Below, one piece after another: positions 53,031 through 60,776 of a DNA stretch of 60,776 bases; position 1 is the stretch's first letter, and every line of letters begins with the position of its first letter. The stretch spans positions 1 through 60,776 of the forward strand of contig SFQZ01000031.1 of assembly GCA_004562915.1 (NCBI GenBank), in the 5' to 3' direction. Position numbers and translations under genes: made by a program. The DNA is from a bacterium (GTDB taxonomy: Bacteria > Bacillota_A > Clostridia > Lachnospirales > Lachnospiraceae). The notes under the pieces are model-generated. The model had not been told where the DNA came from, did not search any database, and saw only the letters and a list, made by a program, of their open reading frames with translations.

Positions 53031-54110
53031 TTATAAAATCAGCTTACCATTTTTCCAGTACCCCTTCTTAATTTTTCCCAATGCATAGTGATATTCACCA
53101 TATCCATTATAAGTGTTGTCAAAAAACTCTCCCACGTAATAGTCGCCATTTTTTCTGGATAAAACACCTCTTCCTTCCAATTTGGAGTCTTTCAGGCTTC
53201 CTTCATACTGGTCACCATTGGCATAAATAATTTTACCATGTCCGTGTAATTTTCCTGATCTGACATCGCCAATATAGCGGCTTCCATCTTTGAAATAATA
53301 TGTGCCATACCCATTGGGCTGTCCATGAGTCAATGCACCTTCATAAATGTCACCGTTTGAAAAAACTATTCGACCATTCCCATCTACGATTTTAGTTTTT
53401 AGGGAAGCTTCCCATTCTGCACGTGTAACTGTCTGAACTTCCTTTAAAAATGCAGTAGCGCGCCACGAGAGTTTTGGGTGCCATCCGATCAGATACATGT
53501 TGAGATCATCAATGATTATTTCTCGAGTATTTCCCATCATAAGTCCTCCTTGCAAATGCTTTTCCGCCGCTTTCCGGACCTGTTCCATGTAATAGAAATC
53601 AACCGCGCCGAATAAATGAAGGATTTCATGAGCTATGTCGTTGGCGGAGCAAGCGGCATAGGCAACAGCAAATTCATCGTCATATAAATTATTCACGACC
53701 TGGTGCGCAAAGCATCGGTCCACACGGTTAAACAAAAAAACAACTGCAACTTCTGTAAAATTCTGAGATTTCTTGATTTCGTTTTGAAGTTCTCTCAAAG
53801 AGGCGCGATGTATGTTTTGTATAATGCGGGTATGCCATCCCTTCGCAGTTTCTATAGAAACAATATCATTTGAAGATGATTTCAGCACAAAATCTTTGAT
53901 CCGGAGATTTACGTGCTGTTTTCTTGCCTCCTGTGTCAGCATACCGGATACCTGCTTGATTTTTTGGATACAAGAATCAACCTGAACCTGATTTTTCCAA
54001 TGGCTGACCGGATCGGACACCAGAATATACACAAAGGCAACATTGTCAATAAGTCTTTGATTATATCCTCTGTTTTTTGCCTGCAAAAAAAAATGATTTG
54101 CCAATTCCAT
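53031..54110 (-). CDS. Metzincin-like zinc metalloprotease fused to MORN repeats
   Basis: A 359-residue protein of an architecture I do not know as characterised. Residues 1-235 hold an extended zinc motif H161-E162-x2-H165-x2-G168-x2-D171 (HEILHLFGAVD), followed 20 residues later by LMM (190-192), a plausible metzincin Met-turn. Asp as third ligand recalls snapalysin. Residues 253-345 are about four MORN repeats (GDIYEGALTHGQPNGYGTY and successors), which bind lipids or proteins. There is no signal peptide. AAGGAA lies 8 bases before ATG 54110. It may be an effector-like or membrane-targeted peptidase; function is unknown. Confidence 0.75.
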   Translation of the reverse strand: MELANHFFLQAKNRGYNQRLIDNVAFVYILVSDPVSHWKNQVQVDSCIQKIKQVSGMLTQEARKQHVNLRIKDFVLKSSSNDIVSIETAKGWHTRIIQNIHRASLRELQNEIKKSQNFTEVAVVFLFNRVDRCFAHQVVNNLYDDEFAVAYAACSANDIAHEILHLFGAVDFYYMEQVRKAAEKHLQGGLMMGNTREIIIDDLNMYLIGWHPKLSWRATAFLKEVQTVTRAEWEASLKTKIVDGNGRIVFSNGDIYEGALTHGQPNGYGTYYFKDGSRYIGDVRSGKLHGHGKIIYANGDQYEGSLKDSKLEGRGVLSRKNGDYYVGEFFDNTYNGYGEYHYALGKIKKGYWKNGKLIL

Positions 54111-54160
54111 CTGGTAATTCCTTTTCTAAATCAAAAAACTTTTATGATTGTTTTCTAAAT

Positions 54161-54201
54161 AAGAGCCAATTTTCCTTGAAAACAAAGGAAAGTTGACTCT
54201 T
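54161..54201 (-). terminator. Hairpin terminator after guaA
   Basis: Arms 54161-54177 and 54185-54201 pair at nearly all of 17 positions (AAGAGCCAATTTTCCTT against its near-complement), and the minus strand then reads ATTT. It separates guaA from the MORN protease gene. Confidence 0.65.
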
Positions 54202-54208
54202 ATGTCCG

Positions 54209-55192
54209 CTATTCGAATTCAATCGTTCCAGTTGGCTTCGGTGTAAAATCATAGAGTACACGGTTTACGCCAGGAACCTCATGTGTGATTCGCTCTACCA
54301 GATGGCACATCAGATCAAAAGGAATGTTCTCAACAGTTGCAGTCATTGCATCTTTTGTATTGACTGCACGGATGATGACAGACCACTCAAAAGCTCTCTT
54401 TCCATCTTTTACACCTGTAGATCTGAAGTCCGGCACTACTGTGAAATACTGCCATACTTTTCCTTCCAGACCATTCTTTGCAAACTCTTCGCGAAGAATT
54501 GCATCGGATTCACGAACTGCTTCCAGTCTGTCGCGGGTGATTGCACCAGGGCAACGAACACCAAGCCCCGGACCTGGGAACGGCTGGCGATATACCATAC
54601 CATGCGGAAGACCAAGCTGTTCTCCAACGACACGAACCTCATCCTTAAAAAGTATCTTGATCGGTTCAACCAATTCAAAATCCAGATCCTCAGGGAGTCC
54701 GCCTGCGTTATGATGTGCCTTGATTCCTTCTTCGCTCTCAAGAATGTCCGGCCAGATTGTTCCCTGTGCAAGGAACTCTACTCCATCAAGTTTACGGGCT
54801 TCTTCTGCAAATACTTCGATAAACTCTCCCCCAATAATCATTCTCTTTGTCTCCGGATCTGTTACTCCCGCTAATTTATCAAGGAAACGATCTGTTGCAT
54901 CAACATAGACAAGGTTTGCTTTCATCTGGTTCCGGAAAACTTCGATCACCTGCTCTGGCTCTCCTTTACGAAGAAGACCATGATTTACGTGCACGCTAGT
55001 AAGCTGATCTCCAATTGCTTTAATCAAAAGTGCTGCTACTACAGATGAATCTACACCACCTGAAAGTGCAAGTAACACTTTTTTGTCTCCCACCTGCTCA
55101 CGGATTTTTTTAATCTGTTCATCGATAAATGCCTGCGCAAGCTCCGGTGTCGTTATCCTGACCATATCGTCAGGACGTCTAATTTCTTCCAT
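54209..55192 (-). CDS. guaA: GMP synthetase ATP-pyrophosphatase subunit (no amidotransferase domain)
   Basis: A 327-residue protein matching only the C-terminal two thirds of GuaA. The PP-loop is LLALSGGVDSSVVAA near 40, with YRQPFPGPGLGVRCPG near 205 and the dimerisation end PKPTGTIEFE. It activates XMP with ATP for amination to GMP. GGGGATTTTACA before ATG 55192 marks a true start, so this is a stand-alone subunit that needs ammonia or a separate glutaminase. No such gene lies in the flanks. It links to xpt and XMP supply in the purine region. Confidence 0.85.
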   Translation of the reverse strand: MEEIRRPDDMVRITTPELAQAFIDEQIKKIREQVGDKKVLLALSGGVDSSVVAALLIKAIGDQLTSVHVNHGLLRKGEPEQVIEVFRNQMKANLVYVDATDRFLDKLAGVTDPETKRMIIGGEFIEVFAEEARKLDGVEFLAQGTIWPDILESEEGIKAHHNAGGLPEDLDFELVEPIKILFKDEVRVVGEQLGLPHGMVYRQPFPGPGLGVRCPGAITRDRLEAVRESDAILREEFAKNGLEGKVWQYFTVVPDFRSTGVKDGKRAFEWSVIIRAVNTKDAMTATVENIPFDLMCHLVERITHEVPGVNRVLYDFTPKPTGTIEFE

Positions 55193-55417
55193 TGTAAAAT
55201 CCCCTTTCATTTGTCTTAAAAAACAATATTATCATTGTATAAACAGTATGACATAGGTATGCGAAAATGTCTATATAAATCAACTTCCAGCTCAACATCT
55301 TCCTCATCATTAAAATACTGTTTAAACTGCAAACAAATCATAAATGCAACTCCAGTACATCCGGTCTGTCATCAACGTGGGGGCTTATTTTTATGATTCT
55401 GTCATCTGCCACTTCTT

Positions 55418-55672
55418 TTATCCCTTCTGACGATAATTCATCTCCCCTATACACCCCTCGCCCTTATGACATATATGTCTGCACATTTTTGACAGGATAG
55501 TTGAATCACTATAAATCTTCATGTCTGGTGTGAAAAGCGGATGGTTATAAGCATAGTCAGGATAATACTGAGCTGCATTCCCCTCCGTGATGATCGAACA
55601 GGCAGCGAAATCGAGAATGATACCTGCAGCCTTCCCACCAATTTGTTTCAGCATCAGATGATACTTTCCCAA
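55418..55672 (-). pseudogene. IS1634/IS4-type transposase remnant
   Basis: An 84-codon frame includes IGGKAAGIILDFAACSIITE and YYPDYAYNHPLFTPDMKIYSD, a segment I recall from IS1634-type transposases. It has neither start nor DDE residues intact in one frame and stops early. Nearby bases to 55340 also look like broken coding sequence. No terminal repeats were found. Confidence 0.45.
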
Positions 55673-55776
55673 TAGCGACTCTCTTCACGATTGTATTTGT
55701 CAAACTCCCGTTTTTCACAAAAATGCCACATTTCTTTTTTATAATGATAAAATCAAAATAAGAAAGGATAATAATT

Positions 55777-57344
55777 ATGCAATTTAATCGAACCGTAGTA
55801 AGCTTAGGCTATCAGCAGCGTTAGTACTAACCGGCTGTGGCATTACAGAAGGAAGTACAAAAACGCCAGCAACAGAGGATCCGGCACAAGAGGCAGCACC
55901 ACAGGAAGTAACAAAGGAGAATATCGAAAGCTCTTTGGCAAAGATTGAAACAACAAAGTGGAACTATAATGCCGAAGATGATGTGTACTGGCAAGTAGGC
56001 ATTTCCTATTGTGAGAATCCTGCCGATGAGAAATATGAAACATTGGGTATTTTTGTACCCGGAGCATATATGAATGGTGTTGAAAATGCAGATGAAACAT
56101 ACACCTGTGAAGTAAATACAGAAAATACAATAGGAAATTACAATGCAGAAACAGCACCAATTGTAATCCCTGTAGACACTACGGGATATTCGGCAATGGC
56201 AGCGCCGACAGATTATGTGGCTAGCAACGCCAATTATACAAAAGATGGAATAATCTATGTAAGTGCAGGCTGCAGAGGAAGGGACGCAAGTGCACCGGCA
56301 GGTGTAACAGATTTAAAGGCAGCAATACGTTACATTCGTTATAGCGAAGAAAGTATTCCAGGTAGTACGGATCGCATTTTCTCCTTTGGCATGAGTGGTG
56401 GCGGAGCACAGAGTGCATTAATCGGGGCAACAGGTGATAGTGAACTGTATATACCATATCTGGAAGCAATCGGGGCAGTCAGTGGTGTAAGCGACGCTGT
56501 AGCCGGCTCCATGTGCTGGTGCCCGATTACGAATTTGGATTATGCAAATGAAGCTTATGAATGGAATCTTGGTGTAACACGTACCGGTCTGGATGAAGAG
56601 ATACAAAAGCTTTCTGACGAAATGTCAGAAGCCTTTGCACAATATATAAATGAGCTTGGATTAACTGATGCAAATGGAAATGTTTTAGTGTTGACAGAAT
56701 CTGAAGAAGGTATTTATCAGGCGGGAAGCTACTATGATTATATAAAAGAAGTCATCGAGAATTCTTTAAATAATTTTCTTACAGATACTACATTCCCATA
56801 TGAGGCAAATAATAATGGCGGATTTGCCTCAGGTATGATGCATGGCGAAAGACCTGAGGAATTACCGGATGGAGCATTGCCGGAAGGTGGTATGAAGCCA
56901 GACAGAGAAGGGACAAAGGGAGAAATACCAACAGGAAATCAGACGCAGGATATTACAGAACGGGATGATATTCAACGTAATATAATGTCATGGTACGGTT
57001 TTGGAAGCCGGGTGGAATGGTGCGCCTGCTTTGTATCTTGGTGTGCCAATGAAAGCGGCTATATCGACACGGGCGTGATCCCGAAATTCGCAGGCTGCGT
57101 CTTAGGCTCACAGTGGTTTATGGACAGAGGTCAGTGGCAGGATGGCAGCTTTGAGCCATCCGCAGGTCATATCATCTTTTTCGACTGGGAAGGCGATGGC
57201 GTGACTGACCATGTGGGCATTGTGGAATAGGTGGAAAACGGTACGGTTTACACCGTAGAAGGAAACTCCGGCGACTCCGTCCGTCAGAACAGCTATCCCA
57301 TTGGCAGCAGTGTCATTTACGGTTACGGTATCTCTGCCTATTAA
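55777..57344 (+). pseudogene. Tannase-like lipoprotein fused to a CHAP-domain tail, with frameshift and TAG
   Basis: ATG 55777 (AAAGGA site) reads MQFNRTVVSLG. A lost T near 55810 then shifts the frame, and LSAALVLTGCG, the lipobox, follows in the correct frame. The main part resembles subtype-B tannase/alpha-beta hydrolase lipoproteins, with FGMSGGGAQS near 56400. From about 56990 it becomes a conjugative-element CHAP amidase: SRVEWCACFVSWCANESGY and DHVGIVE, then a TAG at 57228 where a Lys codon is expected. The tail ends SVIYGYGISAY at 57344. It is a chimera of two unrelated genes with at least two disabling changes. Confidence 0.7.
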
Positions 57345-57369
57345 AAGAATGGCAAAAGAAAACCAGAGG

Positions 57370-57729
57370 TCATTCCTCTGGCTCTTTTGCCTTACATAGG
57401 CCATTGATCGTGGCTTCAATGACAGAAAGCTCTCTGTCGTCCAGTCCGTCAAGCAGGGTGTCCACACGCCTGCGGACGGAGCTTTTCTCTGCCTTGCTGC
57501 CCGTATGTATATATTCGTCAACCGAAATATCAAACATCGTGATAAGCTGAATGAACAGCTCCATGCCGGAATACTGACCCTCATTTTCGATTGCCTGCAG
57601 GTGTCTTGGGTCATAGTCCACGATGCGGGCAAGCTGCTCTCTTGTCATCCCTTTGGATTTACGGGCTTTCTTGATTGCCTGCCCTATCGGAGTAAAATCG
57701 AAGTCAAAATCATTGTTCCTTTTATCCAT
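57370..57729 (-). CDS. XRE-family regulator of conjugative-element type
   Basis: A 119-residue helix-turn-helix protein: FTPIGQAIKKARKSKGMTRE, then QLARIVDYDPRHLQAIENEG forms the DNA-binding domain (near 12-65), followed by a short dimerisation tail. Such regulators accompany CHAP and other genes of Tn916/Tn1549-like elements. Its C-terminal end overlaps a CCAGAGG/CCTCTGG hairpin at 57363-57381 that can terminate the rightward CHAP remnant. Confidence 0.75.
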   Translation of the reverse strand: MDKRNNDFDFDFTPIGQAIKKARKSKGMTREQLARIVDYDPRHLQAIENEGQYSGMELFIQLITMFDISVDEYIHTGSKAEKSSVRRRVDTLLDGLDDRELSVIEATINGLCKAKEPEE

Positions 57730-58026
57730 AAGCTCACCACCTTGTATTCTGAAAATATTTCCATTCTATTTTACAGAGATGTGGCTTCTGATAGAACGAT
57801 ATGAAATCACCTATAATAAGAGACATAATCTCCTGATATGAGCTGTAAAAATTCATATTTTCACAGTTGATACAGTTCGTTCAATCGGCTACAATTACAT
57901 TAACTATTTTGCAGAAAAGGCGGGTAATCGTATAGTATAACGGGAAAAAGCGGGAACCAAAAACAAGGGATAGACCGCCAACACTAAAAAATTTCGGAAT
58001 TAATCAAAAAAATTTTGCAAAAGGAC
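57730..58026. other. Mobile-element spacer with a rightward promoter
   Basis: No coding sequence is seen. A good rightward sigma-A promoter, TTGATA (57867-57872) and TACAAT (57890-57895) with a 17-base spacer, lies in it but has no immediate gene. It may belong to deleted element genes. The XRE promoter must also be here on the minus strand. Confidence 0.45.
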
Positions 58027-58057
58027 TTGACTGTGTACCTTGTTCATACCTTACATT
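58027..58057 (+). promoter_or_regulatory. MerR-type promoter with 19-base spacer
   Basis: TTGACT (58027-58032) and TACATT (58052-58057) are separated by 19 bases, the long spacer typical of promoters activated by MerR-family DNA distortion. It lies about 39 bases before the ABC ATPase gene, whose operon ends with a MerR gene. Confidence 0.6.
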
Positions 58058-58095
58058 TCAAGGGAAATGATGATTTTGTAGCAGGAGGATACGAT

Positions 58096-58809
58096 ATGGA
58101 GGTCTTAGTTCAAACCCATAATCTCACGAAACAGTACAGACAACATAAGGTCGTAAGCAACGTAAACCTATCAGTTAATAAAGGAGAAATCTATGGTCTG
58201 ATTGGAAGAAACGGTGCCGGGAAAACTACGATATTAAGATTACTTTGTGGACTGGCAAAGCCCACAGAGGGAGAGATAAGTTTATTCGGGCAAAAGAGCC
58301 ATGATATAATTTATACTCAAAATCGTGTGGGGATATTGATTGAAAATCCGGGAGTTTACCCGAACATGAGCGCAAAAGATAATGTTAAATTGAAATGTTT
58401 AGCAATGGGTATTTCCAGTGAAGGCTATATTGCAGAGCTTTTGGCAGATGTAGGGCTGCCGGCTGCTGACAAGAAAAGAGTCAAATATTTTTCTGTTGGA
58501 ATGAAACAAAGGTTAGGTATTGCGTTAGCTTTGGTAGGAAACCCGGAATTAGTTCTTTTGGACGAACCCATTAACGGACTTGATCCGCAAGGTATAGCTG
58601 AAATCCGAGAAATGATTATCAAGTTAAATAAAGAAAAAGGTATTACATTCATAATATCTAGCCATATTTTAGGGGAATTATCTAAAATTGCTACCAGTTT
58701 CGGAATTATTGACAAGGGAGAATTGAAAAAGCAGATTTTGAAAACAGCGTTGACGGAAGATTTAGAAGAATACTATTTAAGTTTAACGGGAGGGATATCC
58801 AATGACTAA
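58096..58809 (+). CDS. BcrA-type ABC transporter ATPase
   Basis: A 237-residue ATPase of the bacitracin/lantibiotic exporter group: Walker A GRNGAGKTT (near 36-44), signature FSVGMKQRLGIA and Walker B LVLLDEPINGLDP, then ISSHI. AGGAGG sits before ATG 58096; a longer in-frame version would run into the promoter. It overlaps the permease gene by 8 bases. It probably gives resistance to a peptide or lipid-targeting compound. Confidence 0.85.
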   Translation: MEVLVQTHNLTKQYRQHKVVSNVNLSVNKGEIYGLIGRNGAGKTTILRLLCGLAKPTEGEISLFGQKSHDIIYTQNRVGILIENPGVYPNMSAKDNVKLKCLAMGISSEGYIAELLADVGLPAADKKRVKYFSVGMKQRLGIALALVGNPELVLLDEPINGLDPQGIAEIREMIIKLNKEKGITFIISSHILGELSKIATSFGIIDKGELKKQILKTALTEDLEEYYLSLTGGISND

Positions 58810-59539
58810 AATGATAAAAATGGATTTATACCGTTTATTTCGTTCCGTGTCCACATGGATAATTTTATTTGCGATTGCAGCACTTGCATTTTTGAGTGTT
58901 GTACTGGTTAGTATGAATACGTCAATTCAGTCTTATTCCAATGCGGGAGAACTATTGGCAGCACAGATAAATGGCGGTACTCTTATGACATTATGTGCGA
59001 TAGCAGTTATCCTATTTGTAAGTACAAAGTATAAGAATGGTTTCATAAAAAATATTGCTAATCAGCTATCCCGGCGTGAGTTGCTGGTTTTCCCAGAAAT
59101 TATAGTATCATCTGTTGCTTGCGCACTATACTTCTTCGCATATTCAACCTGTACTATCGTCGCAGGAGCAGTCATTTTTGGAAATACGTTTATTACCTTT
59201 TCTTTTCTTGATATAATAAAACTACTAATCGTGCAATTCGTTTTGCATTGGAGTTTCTGCTGCTTATTATTGCTCTTTTATATGCTGACGAATAGCGCAA
59301 CCGTCACTATGGTAATTGGGCTTTTGATATCATTTAAGATTTTGAATGTTATTTACGCACTTGTTGAGAGGTTTTCTCACTTTAATATAGGGCAGTACAT
59401 GTTAGATGCTAATATATTTCAGCTCGGAATGGCGTCTGCAAAAGCGGTATATATAAGGGCTGTGATTGTAGGTCTGATATTCCTTTTTGTAGAAATCGTT
59501 CTGCTGTGTGTGGTCATGCACAAAAAGGATATTAAATAG
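58802..59539 (+). CDS. ABC-2-type exporter permease
   Basis: A 245-residue membrane protein with six hydrophobic helices (near 17-35, 55-70, 98-120, 135-160, 170-185 and 220-238). It is the typical partner of BcrA-type ATPases. The start overlaps the ATPase gene by 8 bases. Sequence gives no substrate. Confidence 0.8.
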   Translation: MTKMIKMDLYRLFRSVSTWIILFAIAALAFLSVVLVSMNTSIQSYSNAGELLAAQINGGTLMTLCAIAVILFVSTKYKNGFIKNIANQLSRRELLVFPEIIVSSVACALYFFAYSTCTIVAGAVIFGNTFITFSFLDIIKLLIVQFVLHWSFCCLLLLFYMLTNSATVTMVIGLLISFKILNVIYALVERFSHFNIGQYMLDANIFQLGMASAKAVYIRAVIVGLIFLFVEIVLLCVVMHKKDIK

Positions 59540-59565
59540 TTTTCTTAAGCAAGGGGGTAAGCGTT

Positions 59566-60417
59566 ATGACGATAAAAGAAGTCGAAGAACAGACAGGATT
59601 AACGCGTTCCAACATTCGTTTCTATGAAAAAGAAAATCTCATAGAACCGACACGAAATGATAAAAACGGATATAGAAATTATTCTGAAAGTGACGTCGAA
59701 AACATTAAAAAAATTGCTTATTTGCGTACATTGGAAATTTCCATTGAGGATATTCGTAATATCATGTCTGATAAGGTGTCATTGGAGGAAATTATTAAGA
59801 AGCAGACTGTAGCAATTCAAACGCAGATTGAGGGCTTGAATAAAGCTAAGAGCATGTGTGAAAGAATGCTTGAAGCCGGAGAGGTTAGTTTCGATGAATT
59901 GCAGGTTGAAAAATATGTGGCTGATCTGGAAACTTATTGGAATGATAATAAACCTGTTTTCAAGCTGGACTCTGTTAGCTTCTTGTATCTATGGGGCAGT
60001 CTTATCACATGGACAGTTATTATATCGCTATGCTTATTAGTCGGAATATTATCGTATACGAATTTGCCACCAGAAATTCCTGTTCAGTGGGATCACGGGA
60101 TCGCAGTTTCCTTTGTTAACAAGAATTTCATTTTTCTATTCCCGGTAGTCTGCATTATTATACGTATTTGGTTAAGACCGATTATTTATGTGAAATGGTT
60201 GATGAACTGTCCGTATGGAGAGCTTGTTAGAGAATACTTATCAAACTATATGTGTTTTGTTGCACTATCAGTAGAACTGTTTATTATATTGTTTGTGCAT
60301 GGGGTACTAAAAAGTGTAGTGGCTGTTTTGCTTGTAGATACAGTTGTACTCATTGGGCTGTTGATTGTAGGTATAATTAAAATAAGTTCGCCCCATAGTT
60401 CAGAAATCAAAAAGTAA
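59566..60417 (+). CDS. Membrane-anchored MerR regulator with a DUF1648-like C-terminus
   Basis: A 283-residue protein. Residues 1-70 are a MerR helix-turn-helix (IKEVEEQTGLTRSNIRFYEK), with a dimerisation helix to about 115. From 140 it has four or five membrane helices, with the DUF1648 segment LPPEIPVQWD near 168. It likely senses the membrane or an envelope drug and activates the ABC operon from the 19-base-spacer promoter. An AAGGGGG site lies before ATG 59566. It follows the permease by 26 bases. Confidence 0.8.
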   Translation: MTIKEVEEQTGLTRSNIRFYEKENLIEPTRNDKNGYRNYSESDVENIKKIAYLRTLEISIEDIRNIMSDKVSLEEIIKKQTVAIQTQIEGLNKAKSMCERMLEAGEVSFDELQVEKYVADLETYWNDNKPVFKLDSVSFLYLWGSLITWTVIISLCLLVGILSYTNLPPEIPVQWDHGIAVSFVNKNFIFLFPVVCIIIRIWLRPIIYVKWLMNCPYGELVREYLSNYMCFVALSVELFIILFVHGVLKSVVAVLLVDTVVLIGLLIVGIIKISSPHSSEIKK

Positions 60418-60448
60418 TAGTATATATAGAATTGAAGAACAGAACGGA

Positions 60449-60628
60449 GTGATTAAAATAGGGGAAAAATGGATTTTATGTCCTACTTGTGGAAATAAGA
60501 CGAGGGTAAAAATCCGACAGGACACGGAACTAAAGAATTTCCCATTGTTCTGTCCAAAATGTAAACATGAAAATTTAATAAAAGTAGAACGAATGAAAAT
60601 AGTTGTTATTAAAGAGCCAGACGCATAG
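60449..60628 (+). CDS. Cysteine-rich KTR protein
   Basis: A 59-residue zinc-ribbon-like protein, too short for usual ORF cut-offs. WILCPTCGNKTRVKIRQDTE and LFCPKCKHENLI show the two CPxC pairs and KTR motif of the family found on conjugative elements. GTG 60449 is the best start I see, but its ribosome site is poor. The reading ends PDA-TAG; relatives I recall continue PDAKTQSR, and here TAG is followed by codons for TQSR and a TGA, so a late AAG to TAG change is likely. DNA or RNA binding is inferred. Confidence 0.65.
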   Translation: MIKIGEKWILCPTCGNKTRVKIRQDTELKNFPLFCPKCKHENLIKVERMKIVVIKEPDA

Positions 60629-60632
60629 ACGC

Positions 60633-60679
60633 AGAGCCGATGAACTTGTGAGACACCTCACAGATTATCGGCTCTTTTA
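60633..60679 (+). terminator. Terminator after the KTR gene
   Basis: AGAGCCGAT (60633-60641) pairs with ATCGGCTCT (60667-60675). GTGAG/CTCAC form an inner stem, and the T run to 60678 follows. It ends the ABC-MerR-KTR transcript. Confidence 0.75.
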
Positions 60680-60768
60680 TAATGGTCTCATAAATTAAGA
60701 CACTTTTTCGGACAGATTTTAATGAATCTGATATACTTAAACCAGTATGAAAGAAAGGATCCATTATC

Positions 60769-60776
60769 ATGTCCAG
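60769..60776 (+). CDS. Start of a further gene, possibly an insertion-sequence transposase
   Basis: Only ATG-TCC-AG lies in the window, behind AGAAAGGATCC. The preceding AATTAAGACACTTTTTCGGA stretch (60697-60716) looks like an insertion-sequence end, but that cannot be shown from one side. Confidence 0.25.

Noticed and set aside
23427..60628. Recoding of TAG (alternative code or pyrrolysine)
   Set aside because: Many intact genes end in TAG (for example the hydroxylase subunits, xpt and the ThiS-like gene), expected residues differ between sites, and no pyl genes are visible.
1..60776. CRISPR arrays, rRNA or tRNA genes
   Set aside because: I found no regularly spaced direct repeats, and no rRNA or tRNA-like cloverleaf sequences by reading; a covariance search was not possible.

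Overview
The window is low-to-moderate GC DNA with strong AGGAGG-type ribosome binding sites and gene families typical of anaerobic gut Clostridia. Rpn-type nucleases, an orphan-SelD selenium/molybdenum hydroxylase cluster, a membrane pyrophosphatase and CHAP/KTR genes from conjugative elements point to a Lachnospiraceae member. The genus is not resolved. Most genes to about 55 kb read on the minus strand; rightward genes are the TrmH-type methyltransferase, cstA and the mobile-element cargo at the right end.

Layout. 0-3.7 kb: start of an Rpn-like gene, a palindromic intergenic element, a GH29 fucosidase with a sugar-phosphate isomerase, and an XRE regulator. 3.9-14.5 kb: a sulfur region on the minus strand. 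A siroheme/4Fe-4S sulfite-reductase-like protein, TusA, thioredoxin, a ThiS-like carrier ending GGG-R, a ThiF-like E1 and a JAMM protease form one run. It is followed by a promoter with LacI-type palindromes driving a YeiH exporter, a small membrane protein, SsuABC and a TMADH-type flavoenzyme. A frameshifted LacI regulator lies upstream. 14.5-24.2 kb: a second sulfur/thiol run with a TcdA-like E1, a three-cysteine LarE, an HD protein, a rhodanese-PP-loop fusion, three PLP trans-sulfuration or C-S lyase enzymes, a C39-like protein, a class II amidotransferase, and a glutamate-cysteine ligase gene interrupted by an in-frame TAG.

24.5-30.3 kb: K+-dependent pyrophosphatase, RNA methyltransferase, a T-box leader with cstA, and remnants of a flavin reductase and a Y-family polymerase. 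30.3-42.1 kb: a purine/selenium cluster with xpt, a selenium-dependent molybdenum hydroxylase (large subunit broken), MocA-like, YqeC-XdhC fusion, YqeB, SelD, YedF, an EF2568-type desulfurase, DUF3343 and an NCS2 permease.

42-57 kb is unusually decayed. It holds fragments of a tocopherol-cyclase-like gene, a HAD phosphatase, an FtsX-type permease without its ATPase, an EmrB-type exporter, a phosphatase lacking its catalytic loop, a transposase, and a tannase-CHAP chimera. Between them sit intact and interesting genes: a FokI-like orphan nuclease, a two-component pair, a metzincin-like protease fused to MORN repeats, and a GMP synthetase ATP-PPase subunit. 57.3-60.8 kb is mobile-element cargo: XRE regulator, a BcrA-type ABC exporter behind a 19-bp-spacer promoter, a membrane-anchored MerR regulator, a KTR protein, and the start of another gene.

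How they fit together. The best candidate for a little-described system is the sulfonate/sulfite-to-thiocarboxylate route at 3.9-14.5 kb, feeding the PLP sulfhydrylases at 17.7-22 kb. The strongest single-gene candidates are the metzincin-MORN protein and the FokI-like nuclease.
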